Of a DNA stretch of 55,568 nt, positions 25,155 through 33,606 are shown in pieces. This stretch comes from CAYOXX01 sp964408025 (lineage in GTDB: Bacteria; Acidobacteriota; DATKUA01), in NCBI GenBank assembly GCA_964408025.1, contig CAYOXX010000007.1:1-55568 (forward strand), in the 5' to 3' direction. The notes below the pieces were generated by a model, which worked only from the letters and a program-made list of their open reading frames with translations, ran no database searches and was not told the DNA's origin. The position numbers were made by a program, and so were the translations under genes. Within the stretch, counting starts at the first letter, position 1. Each line of letters begins with the position of its first letter.

Positions 25155-27671
25155 CTAGAACAGATCGTCAAGGTCGTCGCCCCCGCCCTCTTCCGCGCCC
25201 GGCATCTCGCCGTACTCCTGCAAGTGGCGCTGGATCAGCTCGCTCTCGCGCTTGGTAAACATCGGGTCCTCTTCCCAGAAGAAGAACTTCGCCGAGCCGG
25301 CCGCCTCGAGCCGCTCCGCTAGCGCCTGCTGCAGGCTCTCCACGCCCTTGATAGCCACCACCTTCTGGTGCTCGTTGGCAAGCTGGTAGACGCCGGCCTT
25401 CTCTGGGGCTTCCCCAATCCGCTCGCGAGTGAACTCCAGCCAGCTGTCGGGCGGCATCACGACGCCGGCGATCGCCAGGCGCAGATCGCACTGCAGGCAG
25501 CGGCCGGCCTCCCTTACCGCCTCCTCTTCGCAGTACGGCTTCGCTATCGGCCGGAAGTCGCGCAGGCGCTCGCCGGCCTGCTCGCGGGCTTGGGACATTC
25601 GCGGCCAGTCGCAGAAGTCGTCCTCGCGGCCAATGCGGGCCTCGGGCTCGGCAGCCGGCGATAACTGCTCCGCCAGGTCGCCGTCGCCGCCGAGGTAGCG
25701 GTCGACGACGGCGGCGGTATCGCGCGCCGAGGCGATCGCCTCGATGACGTTGGCGCAGTCGCCGGCGGCGTCGCCGCAGACGAACAGGTCGGGCTCCTTC
25801 GTCCGCAGCGCGCCCTCGGGCGAGAGTAGTGCTTCGGTATCGGCGTCGAGGAACGACGCGTCGCAGCTCTGGCCGATGGCCAGTATCACCGTCCCCGCCT
25901 CGACGCTGACCGTATCGTCGGGGTCGTAGGCGGGCGCGAACCTGCCCGCCTCATCGAATACCGAGGTGCAGCGCATCAGCTCGACGCCGGAGACGGAGCC
26001 GTCGTCGTCTCCGGCGATCCGCTTCGGCCCCAGCGAGCAGCTCAGCCGCGCGCCCTCATCGAGGGCCTCTTCGATCTCGCCGGCGTGGGCGGGCATCTCC
26101 TCGCGCCGCTCCAGGCAGACGAGCTGGACGCTCTCCGCGCCGAGGCGGCGGGCCGAGCGCGCTGCGTCGATGGCGACGTTGCCGCCGCCGATCACGACCA
26201 CGGGATCGCGCAGCCGAACGTCCTCTCCGCGCCGGACGGTCCGCAGGAACTCCAGGCCGCCGGTCACGCCATCCAGTTCCGCTCCCTCGACGTCGAGGGC
26301 CAGGCTCAGTTGTTTGCCGACGGCCAGAACGACTGCGTCGAAGCCGTCGCCGCGGAGCCCGCGCAGGGGCGTGTTGGCGCCAATTTCCGTTCCGGTCCGG
26401 GCCTCTATCCCCAGACCGATGATCTCCTCGATCTCGCGCTCCAGCACTTCCTGCGGGAGGCGGTATGCGGGGATGCCGTAGCGGAGCATGCCGCCCAGGG
26501 CGGGCGCGGCTTCGTAGAGTGTTACCGCGTGGCCCCGGCGGGCCATGAACCAGGCGACCGAGAGGCCGGCGGGACCGGAGCCGAGCACCGCCACCCTCTT
26601 CCCGGAGGGCCGAGGCTTGGCCAGACGCTGCCGCCAGGTGCCGCCGTCGCGCAGGGCTGCGAACAACTTCAGATCGCAGATGGCCACCGCCTCGTTCACC
26701 TCCGCCCGCCGGCAGCTCTCCTCGCAGGGCCGGTAGCAGATGTGCCCGAGTACGCCGGGCAGGGGCACCGTCTCGCGCACCACCGCGGCGGCCTCGTCGA
26801 AGGAGCCCTCCGCGATCAGCCTGATGTAGCGCGGCACGTCGATGCCGGCGGGGCAGGCGTTGCGGCAGGGCACCAGCGCCTTCTCCCGCTCGCCGCTGGG
26901 CAGGTCCTTGTCGAGCAGTGCGCCGGTGGGGCAGACCTCGACGCAGGCGCCGCAGAACCTGCAGCCGGACTCCCGCAGCGTCGGCGCCACGGTTCCGACC
27001 TCCCAGCGGCCATCCCTCACCACCGCCCCCAGCGCGTTGACACCGCGCAGATCGTTGCAGGCACGCACGCAGCGCGCGCAGCCGATGCAGAGGTTGTAGT
27101 CGAGGCGGAAGAGCGGCTCGTCTTCGAGGACGGCGAGTCCGGGCGGGATGTAGCGCGGCGTGTCTCCCTTGATGCCCACGTGCTCGGCAACCTTCTGTAA
27201 CTCGCAGTTTCCGAACAGGGGGCAGCAGCGCTCCTCCTTCGGCACGTCGGTCGAGCAGGGCTCGAGGGCGCAGCCGAAGCGCTGGGCGCAGTTCAGGCAG
27301 GCGTGGGGATGGCGGGCGAGGATTGCGGCCAGGCTGTCGCGGCGCGCCGCCTGGACGCGCGGCGAGTCGGTGACGACGGCCATCCCAGCCGCCACCTCGG
27401 TGTCGCAGGCCCGCACCAGGTCGTCCGAGCCCTCCACCTCCACCAGGCAGAGCCGGCACCCCTCGCTTTCATCGCCGATCTCGGAGGCGTCCGCCTCGAT
27501 CCGCTCCCCGCCTCGGTAGACGACCTCGGCGGTCTCCAGGCCGGAGAAGGGCGGCAGATCGGGGTGGTGGCAGAGGTGAGGAATGTAGAGGCCGGCGTCC
27601 AGCGCCGCCCGCAGGATCGTTGCCCCCTGCGCGGCGCTTACCGGAGAGCCGTCTACGGTTATCGCGATCAT
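25155..27671 (-). CDS. NuoG/GltD-type iron-sulphur flavoprotein, probable electron donor module for benzoyl-CoA reductase
   Basis: An 838-residue redox protein. Order of domains: [2Fe-2S] ferredoxin (residues 1-95; HLCHHPD, GCRLCLVEVEG, RACDTEV); NuoG-like His/Cys [4Fe-4S] motif (HACLNCAQRFGCALEPC); two [4Fe-4S] clusters (CIGCARCVRACNDLRG, CRFCGACVEVCPTGAL); GltD-like domain with FAD site VAVLGSGPAGLSVAWFM, NAD(P) site VVVIGGGNVAIDAARSA and closing CGDAAGDCANVIEAI. The last 80 or so residues form an unexpected GIY-YIG-like domain (GVYQLANEHQKVVAIKG, then FTKRESELIQRHLQEYGEMP). It can move electrons from NAD(P)H to the adjacent ferredoxin or reductase; bifurcation is possible but unproven. I chose the start at 27671 (MIAITVDG) behind GGAAGA; a GTG at 27704 overlaps the ferredoxin stop. 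Confidence 0.82.
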   Translation of the reverse strand: MIAITVDGSPVSAAQGATILRAALDAGLYIPHLCHHPDLPPFSGLETAEVVYRGGERIEADASEIGDESEGCRLCLVEVEGSDDLVRACDTEVAAGMAVVTDSPRVQAARRDSLAAILARHPHACLNCAQRFGCALEPCSTDVPKEERCCPLFGNCELQKVAEHVGIKGDTPRYIPPGLAVLEDEPLFRLDYNLCIGCARCVRACNDLRGVNALGAVVRDGRWEVGTVAPTLRESGCRFCGACVEVCPTGALLDKDLPSGEREKALVPCRNACPAGIDVPRYIRLIAEGSFDEAAAVVRETVPLPGVLGHICYRPCEESCRRAEVNEAVAICDLKLFAALRDGGTWRQRLAKPRPSGKRVAVLGSGPAGLSVAWFMARRGHAVTLYEAAPALGGMLRYGIPAYRLPQEVLEREIEEIIGLGIEARTGTEIGANTPLRGLRGDGFDAVVLAVGKQLSLALDVEGAELDGVTGGLEFLRTVRRGEDVRLRDPVVVIGGGNVAIDAARSARRLGAESVQLVCLERREEMPAHAGEIEEALDEGARLSCSLGPKRIAGDDDGSVSGVELMRCTSVFDEAGRFAPAYDPDDTVSVEAGTVILAIGQSCDASFLDADTEALLSPEGALRTKEPDLFVCGDAAGDCANVIEAIASARDTAAVVDRYLGGDGDLAEQLSPAAEPEARIGREDDFCDWPRMSQAREQAGERLRDFRPIAKPYCEEEAVREAGRCLQCDLRLAIAGVVMPPDSWLEFTRERIGEAPEKAGVYQLANEHQKVVAIKGVESLQQALAERLEAAGSAKFFFWEEDPMFTKRESELIQRHLQEYGEMPGAEEGGGDDLDDLF

Positions 27672-27697
27672 CTTCTTCCGTGGCGCCGTCCGTGCAC

Positions 27698-27985
27698 TCA
27701 CCACGAGTGCGATATGGCGTCTCGCGGGCAGGCGGCGACGCAGGGCAGCGTCGGCCGCTCGCGGCCGGGCTTGCAGGGCGCGCAGGTGTACTTGATCTTG
27801 TTCCGCTCCGCCTCGCCGACGATCACCACCGGCTCCTCGCGGAACGGGTCGTGCGGGTCATCCGCCGTCTCCAGGACGCCGGCCGGGCAGGCCGGCACGC
27901 AGTCGCCGCAGCCGTCGCAGCGGTCGGTGTCGATGGTTATGAAGTAGTCCCCGGAACCGTCCTTGTAACCGTAATTAGCCAACAT
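27698..27985 (-). CDS. two-[4Fe-4S] ferredoxin
   Basis: A 95-residue ferredoxin. The first cluster motif is CDGCGDCVPACPAG (residues about 23-36). The second has unusual spacing, CAPC then ten residues then CVAACP. A GGGAG ribosome site precedes the ATG, and the gene is 14 bases after bcrD. In class I benzoyl-CoA reductase operons a ferredoxin gene regularly accompanies the four subunits and delivers the low-potential electrons, which fits this place between bcrD and the large flavoprotein. Confidence 0.88.
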   Translation of the reverse strand: MLANYGYKDGSGDYFITIDTDRCDGCGDCVPACPAGVLETADDPHDPFREEPVVIVGEAERNKIKYTCAPCKPGRERPTLPCVAACPRDAISHSW

Positions 27986-27999
27986 AGCCAGCTCCCTCG

Positions 28000-28881
28000 C
28001 TACGACCCCTTTGCCCGCTCCTTTTTAACAAGGGCGGTGGCGAATAGCGCGCCGCCCAGCGCCCCGGCGATCTGGGTGTCGTAGTCGGTGCGCAGCGCCT
28101 TGATATTCAGTTCGCCCTCCAGGCGCGAGACGACGCCGACGTTTTTAGCGATGCCGCCGGTGATGGCGAACTGCGGCTCCACTCCGATCCGCTCCAGCAG
28201 CGTCACGACCCGGTGGGCCATGGCGGAGCAGTAGGCGGCCAGGACCTTGTTTTTCGGCCAGCCCTCGCGCAGCAGCGCCGAGGCCTCGCTCTTGGCGAAG
28301 ACGACGCAGGTGCTGCTCACCGGCGGCGGCTCTTCTTCGACCGAGAGCGAGAGCTCGCCCACCTCCCCGATCGGCACCGCCAGCAGGTCGGCGAAGACCT
28401 CCATGCCGCGGCCGGTGCCGGCGGCGCACTTGTCGTTCATCAGGAAGGCGGAGACCTTGCCCCGCTCGTCGCAGTGGATCGCCTTGCAGTCCTGCCCGCC
28501 CATGTCGAGGATTGTGCGCACCGAGGAGCCGTACATGAAGTTGCCGCCCCGCGCGTGGCAGGCGATCTCGGTGATCGAGCGGTTGGCGAAGGGGACGTTC
28601 ACCCGCCCGTAGCCGGTGCCGACGGTGTAACCGATGCCGTCCAGCGCCAGGCCGGTCCCCTCCAGGGCCCAGTCCATAGACTTGTTGGCGCTCTCGGGGC
28701 TGTCCGAACCGGTCCGCATGTTGCTGTAGGCGAAGAGCTTGCCGTCGCACAGGACCACGCTCTGGGTGCTGACGGAGCCGACGTCGACGCCGGCCGCGAT
28801 GATGTCGGCGTCCCGCCAATCGATCCCCTCGTCGCTCCAGCGGTTCTCCTGCCACCTCCAGTATGCCTTTTCCTCAGCCAT
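28000..28881 (-). CDS. bcrD: class I benzoyl-CoA reductase, ATPase subunit D
   Basis: A 293-residue member of the BadF/BadG/BcrA/BcrD acetate-kinase-fold ATPases. It is the D (BzdQ) type: VGTGYGRVNVPFANRSITEI, ILDMGGQDCKAIHCDE and FLMNDKCAAGTGRGMEVFAD. The Cys in DKCAAGTG and in STCVVFAKSE are the positions expected to share one [4Fe-4S] cluster across the A/D interface. ATP hydrolysis here drives electrons to the BC active-site pair, two ATP per two electrons in characterised enzymes. Length matches the short Azoarcus-type ATPases. It follows bcrA by 33 bases in the order C-B-A-D. Confidence 0.9.
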   Translation of the reverse strand: MAEEKAYWRWQENRWSDEGIDWRDADIIAAGVDVGSVSTQSVVLCDGKLFAYSNMRTGSDSPESANKSMDWALEGTGLALDGIGYTVGTGYGRVNVPFANRSITEIACHARGGNFMYGSSVRTILDMGGQDCKAIHCDERGKVSAFLMNDKCAAGTGRGMEVFADLLAVPIGEVGELSLSVEEEPPPVSSTCVVFAKSEASALLREGWPKNKVLAAYCSAMAHRVVTLLERIGVEPQFAITGGIAKNVGVVSRLEGELNIKALRTDYDTQIAGALGGALFATALVKKERAKGS

Positions 28882-28914
28882 CGTCGCTAACCTCTTTCGC
28901 TGCTCGGTCTGCTA

Positions 28915-29682
28915 CTACGATTCCGCCGCCGCCAGCGCCGCGCCCAGGGCGCCGACAAACTCGGGGGCGTCGGGCACCGTTATCTCGGTCTCCAGGTCCC
29001 GGCGCATCGAGTCCAGGAAGCCGGGATTGTTGGCCACGCCGCCGACCAGCATCACGTCGGGCTCGAAGCCGATCTTGCGGACCATCGATATGATGCGGCT
29101 GGCGATGGCGTCGTGCACCGCGCGGGCGATGTCCGCCTTCGGGGTTCGCTGGTGGATGAGGGAGACCACCTCCGACTCGGCGAAGACGGTGCACTGGGCG
29201 TTCATCGGCACCGCGTTTTCAGATTTCAGGGAAAGCTTGCCCAGCTCTTCCAATGAAACCTCGAGGGCGCGCGCCATCGCCTCGGTGAAGGTGCCGGCGC
29301 CGGCGGCGCACTTCTCGTTGACCTCGAAGTCGACCACCTTGCCGTGCTCGTCGCAGCGCGTGGCGCGGCCCTCCTCCGCGCCCACGTCGATAACCGTCCG
29401 GCACGAGGGTACCAGGAAGGCCGCCGCCCTGGCCACGGCGCTCACCTCGGTGACCTCGCCGTCGGCGAAGGGGACGTCCTTGCGGCCGGCGCCGGTTGCC
29501 ACTATCCGCTTCAGGCCCTGGCGCTCGACGCCGCCCCGCTCGAGTGTGGCGGCGAACACCTTCTCCAGTGCGGCGTGGGTGTCCATCCCGGCCGGCTCGA
29601 TGCCGCGGGCGATGACGTCGCCGTCGTCGAGGAGCACTACCTTGATGTTCCTCGCCCCGACGTCTATTCCTGCAACGGTCAT
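28915..29682 (-). CDS. bcrA: class I benzoyl-CoA reductase, ATPase subunit A
   Basis: A 255-residue ATPase paralogous to the D subunit next door. Motifs: VAGIDVGARNIKVVLLDDG (phosphate 1 loop), VATGAGRKDVPFADG, VIDVGAEEGRATRCDE, NEKCAAGAGTF and QCTVFAESE (cluster Cys), and VGGVANNPGFLD (adenosine loop). The usual DxGGQD of activators is DVGAEEG here, as in the A-type subunits. At 255 residues it is the short Azoarcus (BzdP) form rather than the roughly 440-residue Thauera BcrA. It would form the electron-activating A/D heterodimer with 28000-28881. AGAGGTG precedes the start. Confidence 0.88.
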   Translation of the reverse strand: MTVAGIDVGARNIKVVLLDDGDVIARGIEPAGMDTHAALEKVFAATLERGGVERQGLKRIVATGAGRKDVPFADGEVTEVSAVARAAAFLVPSCRTVIDVGAEEGRATRCDEHGKVVDFEVNEKCAAGAGTFTEAMARALEVSLEELGKLSLKSENAVPMNAQCTVFAESEVVSLIHQRTPKADIARAVHDAIASRIISMVRKIGFEPDVMLVGGVANNPGFLDSMRRDLETEITVPDAPEFVGALGAALAAAES

Positions 29683-29754
29683 GGGTCAATCACCTCTCTT
29701 CGGATGTCCGTTATGCGGTTTTCGCCTCGTCTCTTTCGTGACCGCCTGGGTTCC

Positions 29755-31071
29755 TTATTTCCCGGAGACCGTCTTGAGCCCCAGGGTTTCCATGAAGGTG
29801 TCGATGCGGCCCATCGTACGGGTCAGGTCGAACTCGCGCTCGTCGCCCATGTTGCCCTCGAAGGTCATCACCGGGAAGCCTGCTTCCATGAGGTCGAGGC
29901 GGTTCTCGGCGATGCCGAGGCTGAGGCCCTCGCAGCCGCGGTTGTAGTGCAGCATCACGCCGTCCAGCTTCCACTCCCGCGCGATGCGGATCATCAGCTC
30001 GCTCTTGAGCTGCGGCGAGTAGAAGTGCTGCCACTCCGGCTTGCTGAGGTTCCAGTCGGCGAGGATGCGCAGGGCCTGGTCGCGGTCATTGATGGTAACG
30101 CCCTGCTGCATCGGCGTCGTGCGCGGCCCCCAGAAGCCGTCGGGCTTCACCTCCCAGTTGCCGATGAGGCCGAAGGTGTATAGCGAGCCGATCGAGGCGC
30201 AGCCGTACTCTTGCATGTAGCGGAAGACCTTCAGGAAGGCCCACGGGGGCTGCGTGTCGGTCATCACGCGGCAGCGCTCGTTGGGGATGGCGGCGATCCC
30301 CCGCGCGACGCGGTCGGCCACCTCGTCGCGCAGCTCCTCGTAGTAGTCGGCCACCTCCGCGTCGTGCTTCTTCAGTGTGCCGAGCACGTAGAGGGAGTAC
30401 ATCGTCTTCTCCTCCAGCGGGGCGGGGACGTGCTTGTTGAGGCAGCAGACCTCGGCCCAAGCGGAGGTGGAGCGGCACTCGTTCTCGACCGCCTCGATAA
30501 GGAGCTCGTCGTCGTAGGTGCGGCCGGTTACCCGCTCCATCCACTCGATGCCGTCGTGCATCTGGCCGACGACGTAGTCGATCTTCTTCTCGTTCACCTC
30601 GCTGTAAGGCCCCACGGCGACGTCGATGCAGAACATCGGGATGCCGCCCTCGAGGTCGCTGACCACCTGGTACCACTTGGCGTGGCTGCAGCAGATATGG
30701 TCCTGCCAGATGAAGTCGGGCTTGGGGAACGGCCCGCCGAAGGCGTACTCGTTGAGGATTATCGAGCCCCAGTAGTTGCGCATGTAGGAGCAGAGGTCGC
30801 GGGCGTAGCCGGCCTTCTCGGTCGCCTCCAGGCAGCGGAGCGACAGCTCGCGGTCGAAGGCGACGCTGGCGCCGTACGGCTCGCTGGTGATGCTCCAGGC
30901 GTCGCGGCCGAGGCCGGAGGGGATGGCGCTGAAGGTCCAGGCCCCGCCCGCCCAGCGGATGCCGCCGCGCTCGTGCGCCCGGGCGTAGTCCTCGTAGTAG
31001 CGCTGGCGGATCTCCTTGGCCTTCTGCCAGCTCTTCAGCGGCTCCGTTTTGTAAGGTCCGTTTACAGACAT
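29755..31071 (-). CDS. bcrB: class I benzoyl-CoA reductase, subunit B
   Basis: A 438-residue protein of the HgdB/BcrBC superfamily, BzdO/BcrB type. It begins with the family pattern KAKEIRQRYYEDYARAHERG and WAGGAWTFSAIPSGLG, then LCSYMRNYWGSI, HICCSHAKWYQVV and the C-terminal MLHYNRGCEGLSLGIAENRL. With subunit C it forms the site where benzoyl-CoA is reduced to cyclohexa-1,5-diene-1-carbonyl-CoA, using [4Fe-4S] clusters held by conserved Cys. Length agrees with BzdO. GGAGGAG lies directly upstream, and the gap to bcrC is 46 bases. Methylbenzoyl-CoA reductase (mbr) has the same subunits, so the exact ring substrate is open. Confidence 0.9.
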   Translation of the reverse strand: MSVNGPYKTEPLKSWQKAKEIRQRYYEDYARAHERGGIRWAGGAWTFSAIPSGLGRDAWSITSEPYGASVAFDRELSLRCLEATEKAGYARDLCSYMRNYWGSIILNEYAFGGPFPKPDFIWQDHICCSHAKWYQVVSDLEGGIPMFCIDVAVGPYSEVNEKKIDYVVGQMHDGIEWMERVTGRTYDDELLIEAVENECRSTSAWAEVCCLNKHVPAPLEEKTMYSLYVLGTLKKHDAEVADYYEELRDEVADRVARGIAAIPNERCRVMTDTQPPWAFLKVFRYMQEYGCASIGSLYTFGLIGNWEVKPDGFWGPRTTPMQQGVTINDRDQALRILADWNLSKPEWQHFYSPQLKSELMIRIAREWKLDGVMLHYNRGCEGLSLGIAENRLDLMEAGFPVMTFEGNMGDEREFDLTRTMGRIDTFMETLGLKTVSGK

Positions 31072-31117
31072 CGGCTCCTCCGTAGGCGGGCGCGGTGTGC
31101 GCCCCCCGTCGCCTTGA

Positions 31118-32272
31118 TCAAAACAGGTCGTCCTCGTAGAGCATCTCCAGGAACGCCTCGCAGCGGACCCTGAACTGGCCGAGCGGCACGGTGACGTCGA
31201 ACTCCAGGAACAGACTCGGCACGCCGATAGCTTTGAGTTCTTTCTGTGTGGCCGGGATGTCCAGCTCGTGGGGGTCGCAGAACTTCTGCTGGATGATTAC
31301 GGCGCCCTGCACGCCGTACTCCTTAGCCAGCGAGAGGACGTGGGGGATGCGGTCGCGCCGCGGCCAGTCCTTGCTCGGGCAGGGGGGCCGCTTGATGTAG
31401 CGGTCGGCGATCGCCGCCAGGCGGTCTCCGTCGCGCTCGACCTCGTTCCAGAAGTAGCGCGTGCCGGTGCAGTGGTCGTCGATCACGAAGGTGGCGCCGC
31501 ACGCCTCGACCATGTTGATGAAGGCGATGTCGTCGTCCTCGCTGCCCAGGATCATCAGCCGCACGGCGTCGCCGGGGCCGTCCTTGCGGGCCGGGAGCGC
31601 CTCGAGCAGGCGCTCGAGCTCCGCGCTGTGCTCGGCCTTGTCGACCATCTGGTTGGAGACCACCATCTGCATCGCCTCCTCGCCAGACAGCGGCGGCGGA
31701 GCGCTCTTGCGCGTCTCGTAGGCCCGGTGCATCAGGCGCCGGTTGGCGTTGTAGACCTCGATCGCCTCGTCCAGCGCCTCGTCGGTGATCCGCCGGCCGG
31801 TCCAGCCCTCGAGCGACTTTTTAAAAGCCTCCAGCTCCGCCGTCAGGAACGGCAGGGCACGGGGGCTCTGCACGTGGTTGGGCATCGGCAGGTAGTAGCT
31901 GTAGTCGACCGGCACGTGCTTCTGCCAGCTGGTGAACGCCTGCCGGATGTGGAGGCACGACTGCGAGATCATGATCCCGTCCAGGTAGTCGTAGCGCCCC
32001 TTGAGGCCCTGCGCCAGGCAGTCGCGGCAGAAGGGGCAGAACATCGGGAATATGTGGGGCTCGGTGACGTCCTGGACCTCGTGGCTGCCCAGGATGCGGA
32101 CCGGCAGGATCCCGGCCGCGTGCAAAATCTCCTCGGGCGCGTAGGTGCAGAAGTAGCCGACCACCTTGCCGCCCGTGCGCTCCTTCCAGGCCCTGGCGTA
32201 GGCGTGGCGCCCCTCGCGCCAGCTCTGGAACCGGGCGAAGAGGCCGTCCTGGGTCGCAGCGGTTTCCGTCAT
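31118..32272 (-). CDS. bcrC: class I benzoyl-CoA reductase, subunit C
   Basis: A 384-residue HgdB-superfamily protein of the BcrC/BzdN type. The start at 32272 (MTETAATQDGLFARF) has GGAGGGG upstream, lying inside the last codons of tetR, so the two genes are translationally coupled; a longer upstream frame would overlap tetR. Landmarks are VVGYFCTYAPEEILHAAG, CPFCRDCLAQGLKGRYDYL, SQSCLHIRQAFTSW and the C-terminal IQQKFCDPHELDIP. The clustered Cys bind a [4Fe-4S] cluster at the active site. It is the first reductase subunit of the C-B-A-D run. Confidence 0.9.
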   Translation of the reverse strand: MTETAATQDGLFARFQSWREGRHAYARAWKERTGGKVVGYFCTYAPEEILHAAGILPVRILGSHEVQDVTEPHIFPMFCPFCRDCLAQGLKGRYDYLDGIMISQSCLHIRQAFTSWQKHVPVDYSYYLPMPNHVQSPRALPFLTAELEAFKKSLEGWTGRRITDEALDEAIEVYNANRRLMHRAYETRKSAPPPLSGEEAMQMVVSNQMVDKAEHSAELERLLEALPARKDGPGDAVRLMILGSEDDDIAFINMVEACGATFVIDDHCTGTRYFWNEVERDGDRLAAIADRYIKRPPCPSKDWPRRDRIPHVLSLAKEYGVQGAVIIQQKFCDPHELDIPATQKELKAIGVPSLFLEFDVTVPLGQFRVRCEAFLEMLYEDDLF

Positions 32273-32274
32273 AT

Positions 32275-32925
32275 CTACCCCTCCTTGCCGCCCCGCCCGG
32301 AGCGGGGGAGCGCTTTGCCGGATGCCAAACCGTAGAGGAAAAGCCCGGCGATCTGGTCGGCCAGCTCCTTCGCCGAGCTGTTGCGCTCCGGGTCGTACCA
32401 CATGTAGATCCAGTTGAGCATTCCGAACAGGTTAAGCGTTGCCAGATTCGGGTCCAGCCTGTCGTTGTCGAAGTGCCTCAGGGCATCTGCCACAACCGAC
32501 CTGGCGGCGCGGAAGTAGCGCCTGCGGATCTCCAGAACCTCGCGGTAGGCGTCTCCGGAGAGCGATTCCATCTCGTGTGCGCAGACCTTCAGCTCGTCGA
32601 TGTGCCTGACGAAGTGGCCGACGTGGTTCTCGACCATCAGGCGCAGCCGCTCCTCGGGGTCGGCAGCCGCCTCGAGTCGCTCGACGAGTGTCTCGGCCAG
32701 CGACGAGAAAGTCTCGCGCTGGATCAGGAAAAGCAACTCTTCCTTGGTGCGCACGTAGTGGTAGAGGGCCGAGAGGCTCTGGCCCAGCTCTCCGGCGATG
32801 CGGCGGATGCTGGCCTTCTCGTAACCCTCCTCGGCGAAGACGCGCGCCGAGACCTTCAGGATCTCCCGAAGCCGCCGCTCGTGCCGCGGCCGCTGCTTGA
32901 TCTCGTGTGCGGTAGTGGTGGTCAC
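32275..32925 (-). CDS. TetR-family regulator of the aromatic operon
   Basis: A 216-residue repressor. Residues about 15-62 are the TetR DNA-binding domain (REILKVSARVFAEEGYEKAS, then GELGQSLSALYHYVRTKEEL); the rest is a helical ligand-binding domain with a TetR_C-like pattern. The relatives with this ending include regulators of fatty-acid and aromatic acyl-CoA metabolism, so an acyl-CoA or aromatic-CoA effector is plausible. It is the first gene of the bcr transcript, two bases before bcrC. A palindrome CGAACGTTCG sits just downstream of a near-perfect promoter ahead of it, which indicates autorepression together with the whole reductase operon. Confidence 0.88.
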   Translation of the reverse strand: MTTTTAHEIKQRPRHERRLREILKVSARVFAEEGYEKASIRRIAGELGQSLSALYHYVRTKEELLFLIQRETFSSLAETLVERLEAAADPEERLRLMVENHVGHFVRHIDELKVCAHEMESLSGDAYREVLEIRRRYFRAARSVVADALRHFDNDRLDPNLATLNLFGMLNWIYMWYDPERNSSAKELADQIAGLFLYGLASGKALPRSGRGGKEG

Positions 32926-32978
32926 CGGCCCTCCCCGGCCTCCCCACTGGCCTGCCGGCCAGTCGGGTTATGAGAAAC

Positions 32979-33026
32979 TGATCGAACGTTCGTTCAAATA
33001 TAACGGTGTCTGTGCGCGCCTGTCAA
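32979..33026 (-). promoter_or_regulatory. promoter and TetR-type operator of the tetR-bcrCBAD operon
   Basis: On the minus strand, TTGACA (33026-33021), a 17-base spacer and TTATAT (33003-32998) form a strong sigma70-type promoter. Immediately downstream, at 32996-32979, is an 18-base dyad with a perfect 10-base core CGAACGTTCG (32992-32983) and TGA/TCA outer arms with one mismatched pair. This overlaps the expected transcription start and leaves about 54 bases to the tetR start codon. Placement and symmetry fit TetR autorepression; I saw no second copy in front of the dch, oah or panE-like genes. Confidence 0.75.
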
Positions 33027-33060
33027 CATGTTTTTAAGGAAAAGCATCTATCCAGGAACA

Positions 33061-33582
33061 CCGGCGCGGACAAATCAATACAAAATATTCGTGGCTGACA
33101 GGAATGTCCGCCCTCCCGATGTTGAGGATTATTACGAACAGGAATATCCGCCGGCAGGATATTGAGGGGCGTGGCGGATTTGTGGCCTCCGGGGTAACAC
33201 AGACCAGGAGGGCCGACACAACAAGGCGCGCCCTGGCGGGCATTCTTGTCGGATGAAATGTCAACCATCCGTGTGCTGGGTAGGAGAAAGCACAGGCAGA
33301 ACCGGGGCTTTTTGGAAGCTTGTGCAACAAGTAACGACGTGAGGGCAGTAAAATCCGGTCAGGTGGGAATCTCCATCTTGACCTTTCGCCCCTCTCGCCG
33401 GGTTCTCAGCAAATATTTTTCCGATAATTCGATCTCCAGAGTTTAGTAATGATAGGGGATTTGAAATGGACACTATTAGTCTATTGTTGGGAACTTGTCG
33501 ATCTCCTCAAATGGCACTGATCCTGTTTCACTTTTAGGATGGCAGCAGAAAGCCCATGTTTACTTTCTGTTGAATTACAAAC
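33061..33582. repeat. intergenic region with a short tandem-type repeat pair
   Basis: This stretch between the tetR promoter and the inserted amidohydrolase holds no gene I can support. It contains two similar units about 40 bases apart, ACAGGAATGTCCGCC (33098-33112) and ACAGGAATATCCGCC (33138-33152), each followed by a related GATGTTGAGGA or GATATTGAGGG. GTGGCGGATTTGT and GGCGGGCATTCTTGTC follow. They resemble the hairpin units at 36103-36202. From about 33400 on the DNA turns AT-rich, as in the following gene. Confidence 0.5.
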
Positions 33583-33606
33583 ATGTTACCTGAATGGAGG
33601 AATAAA

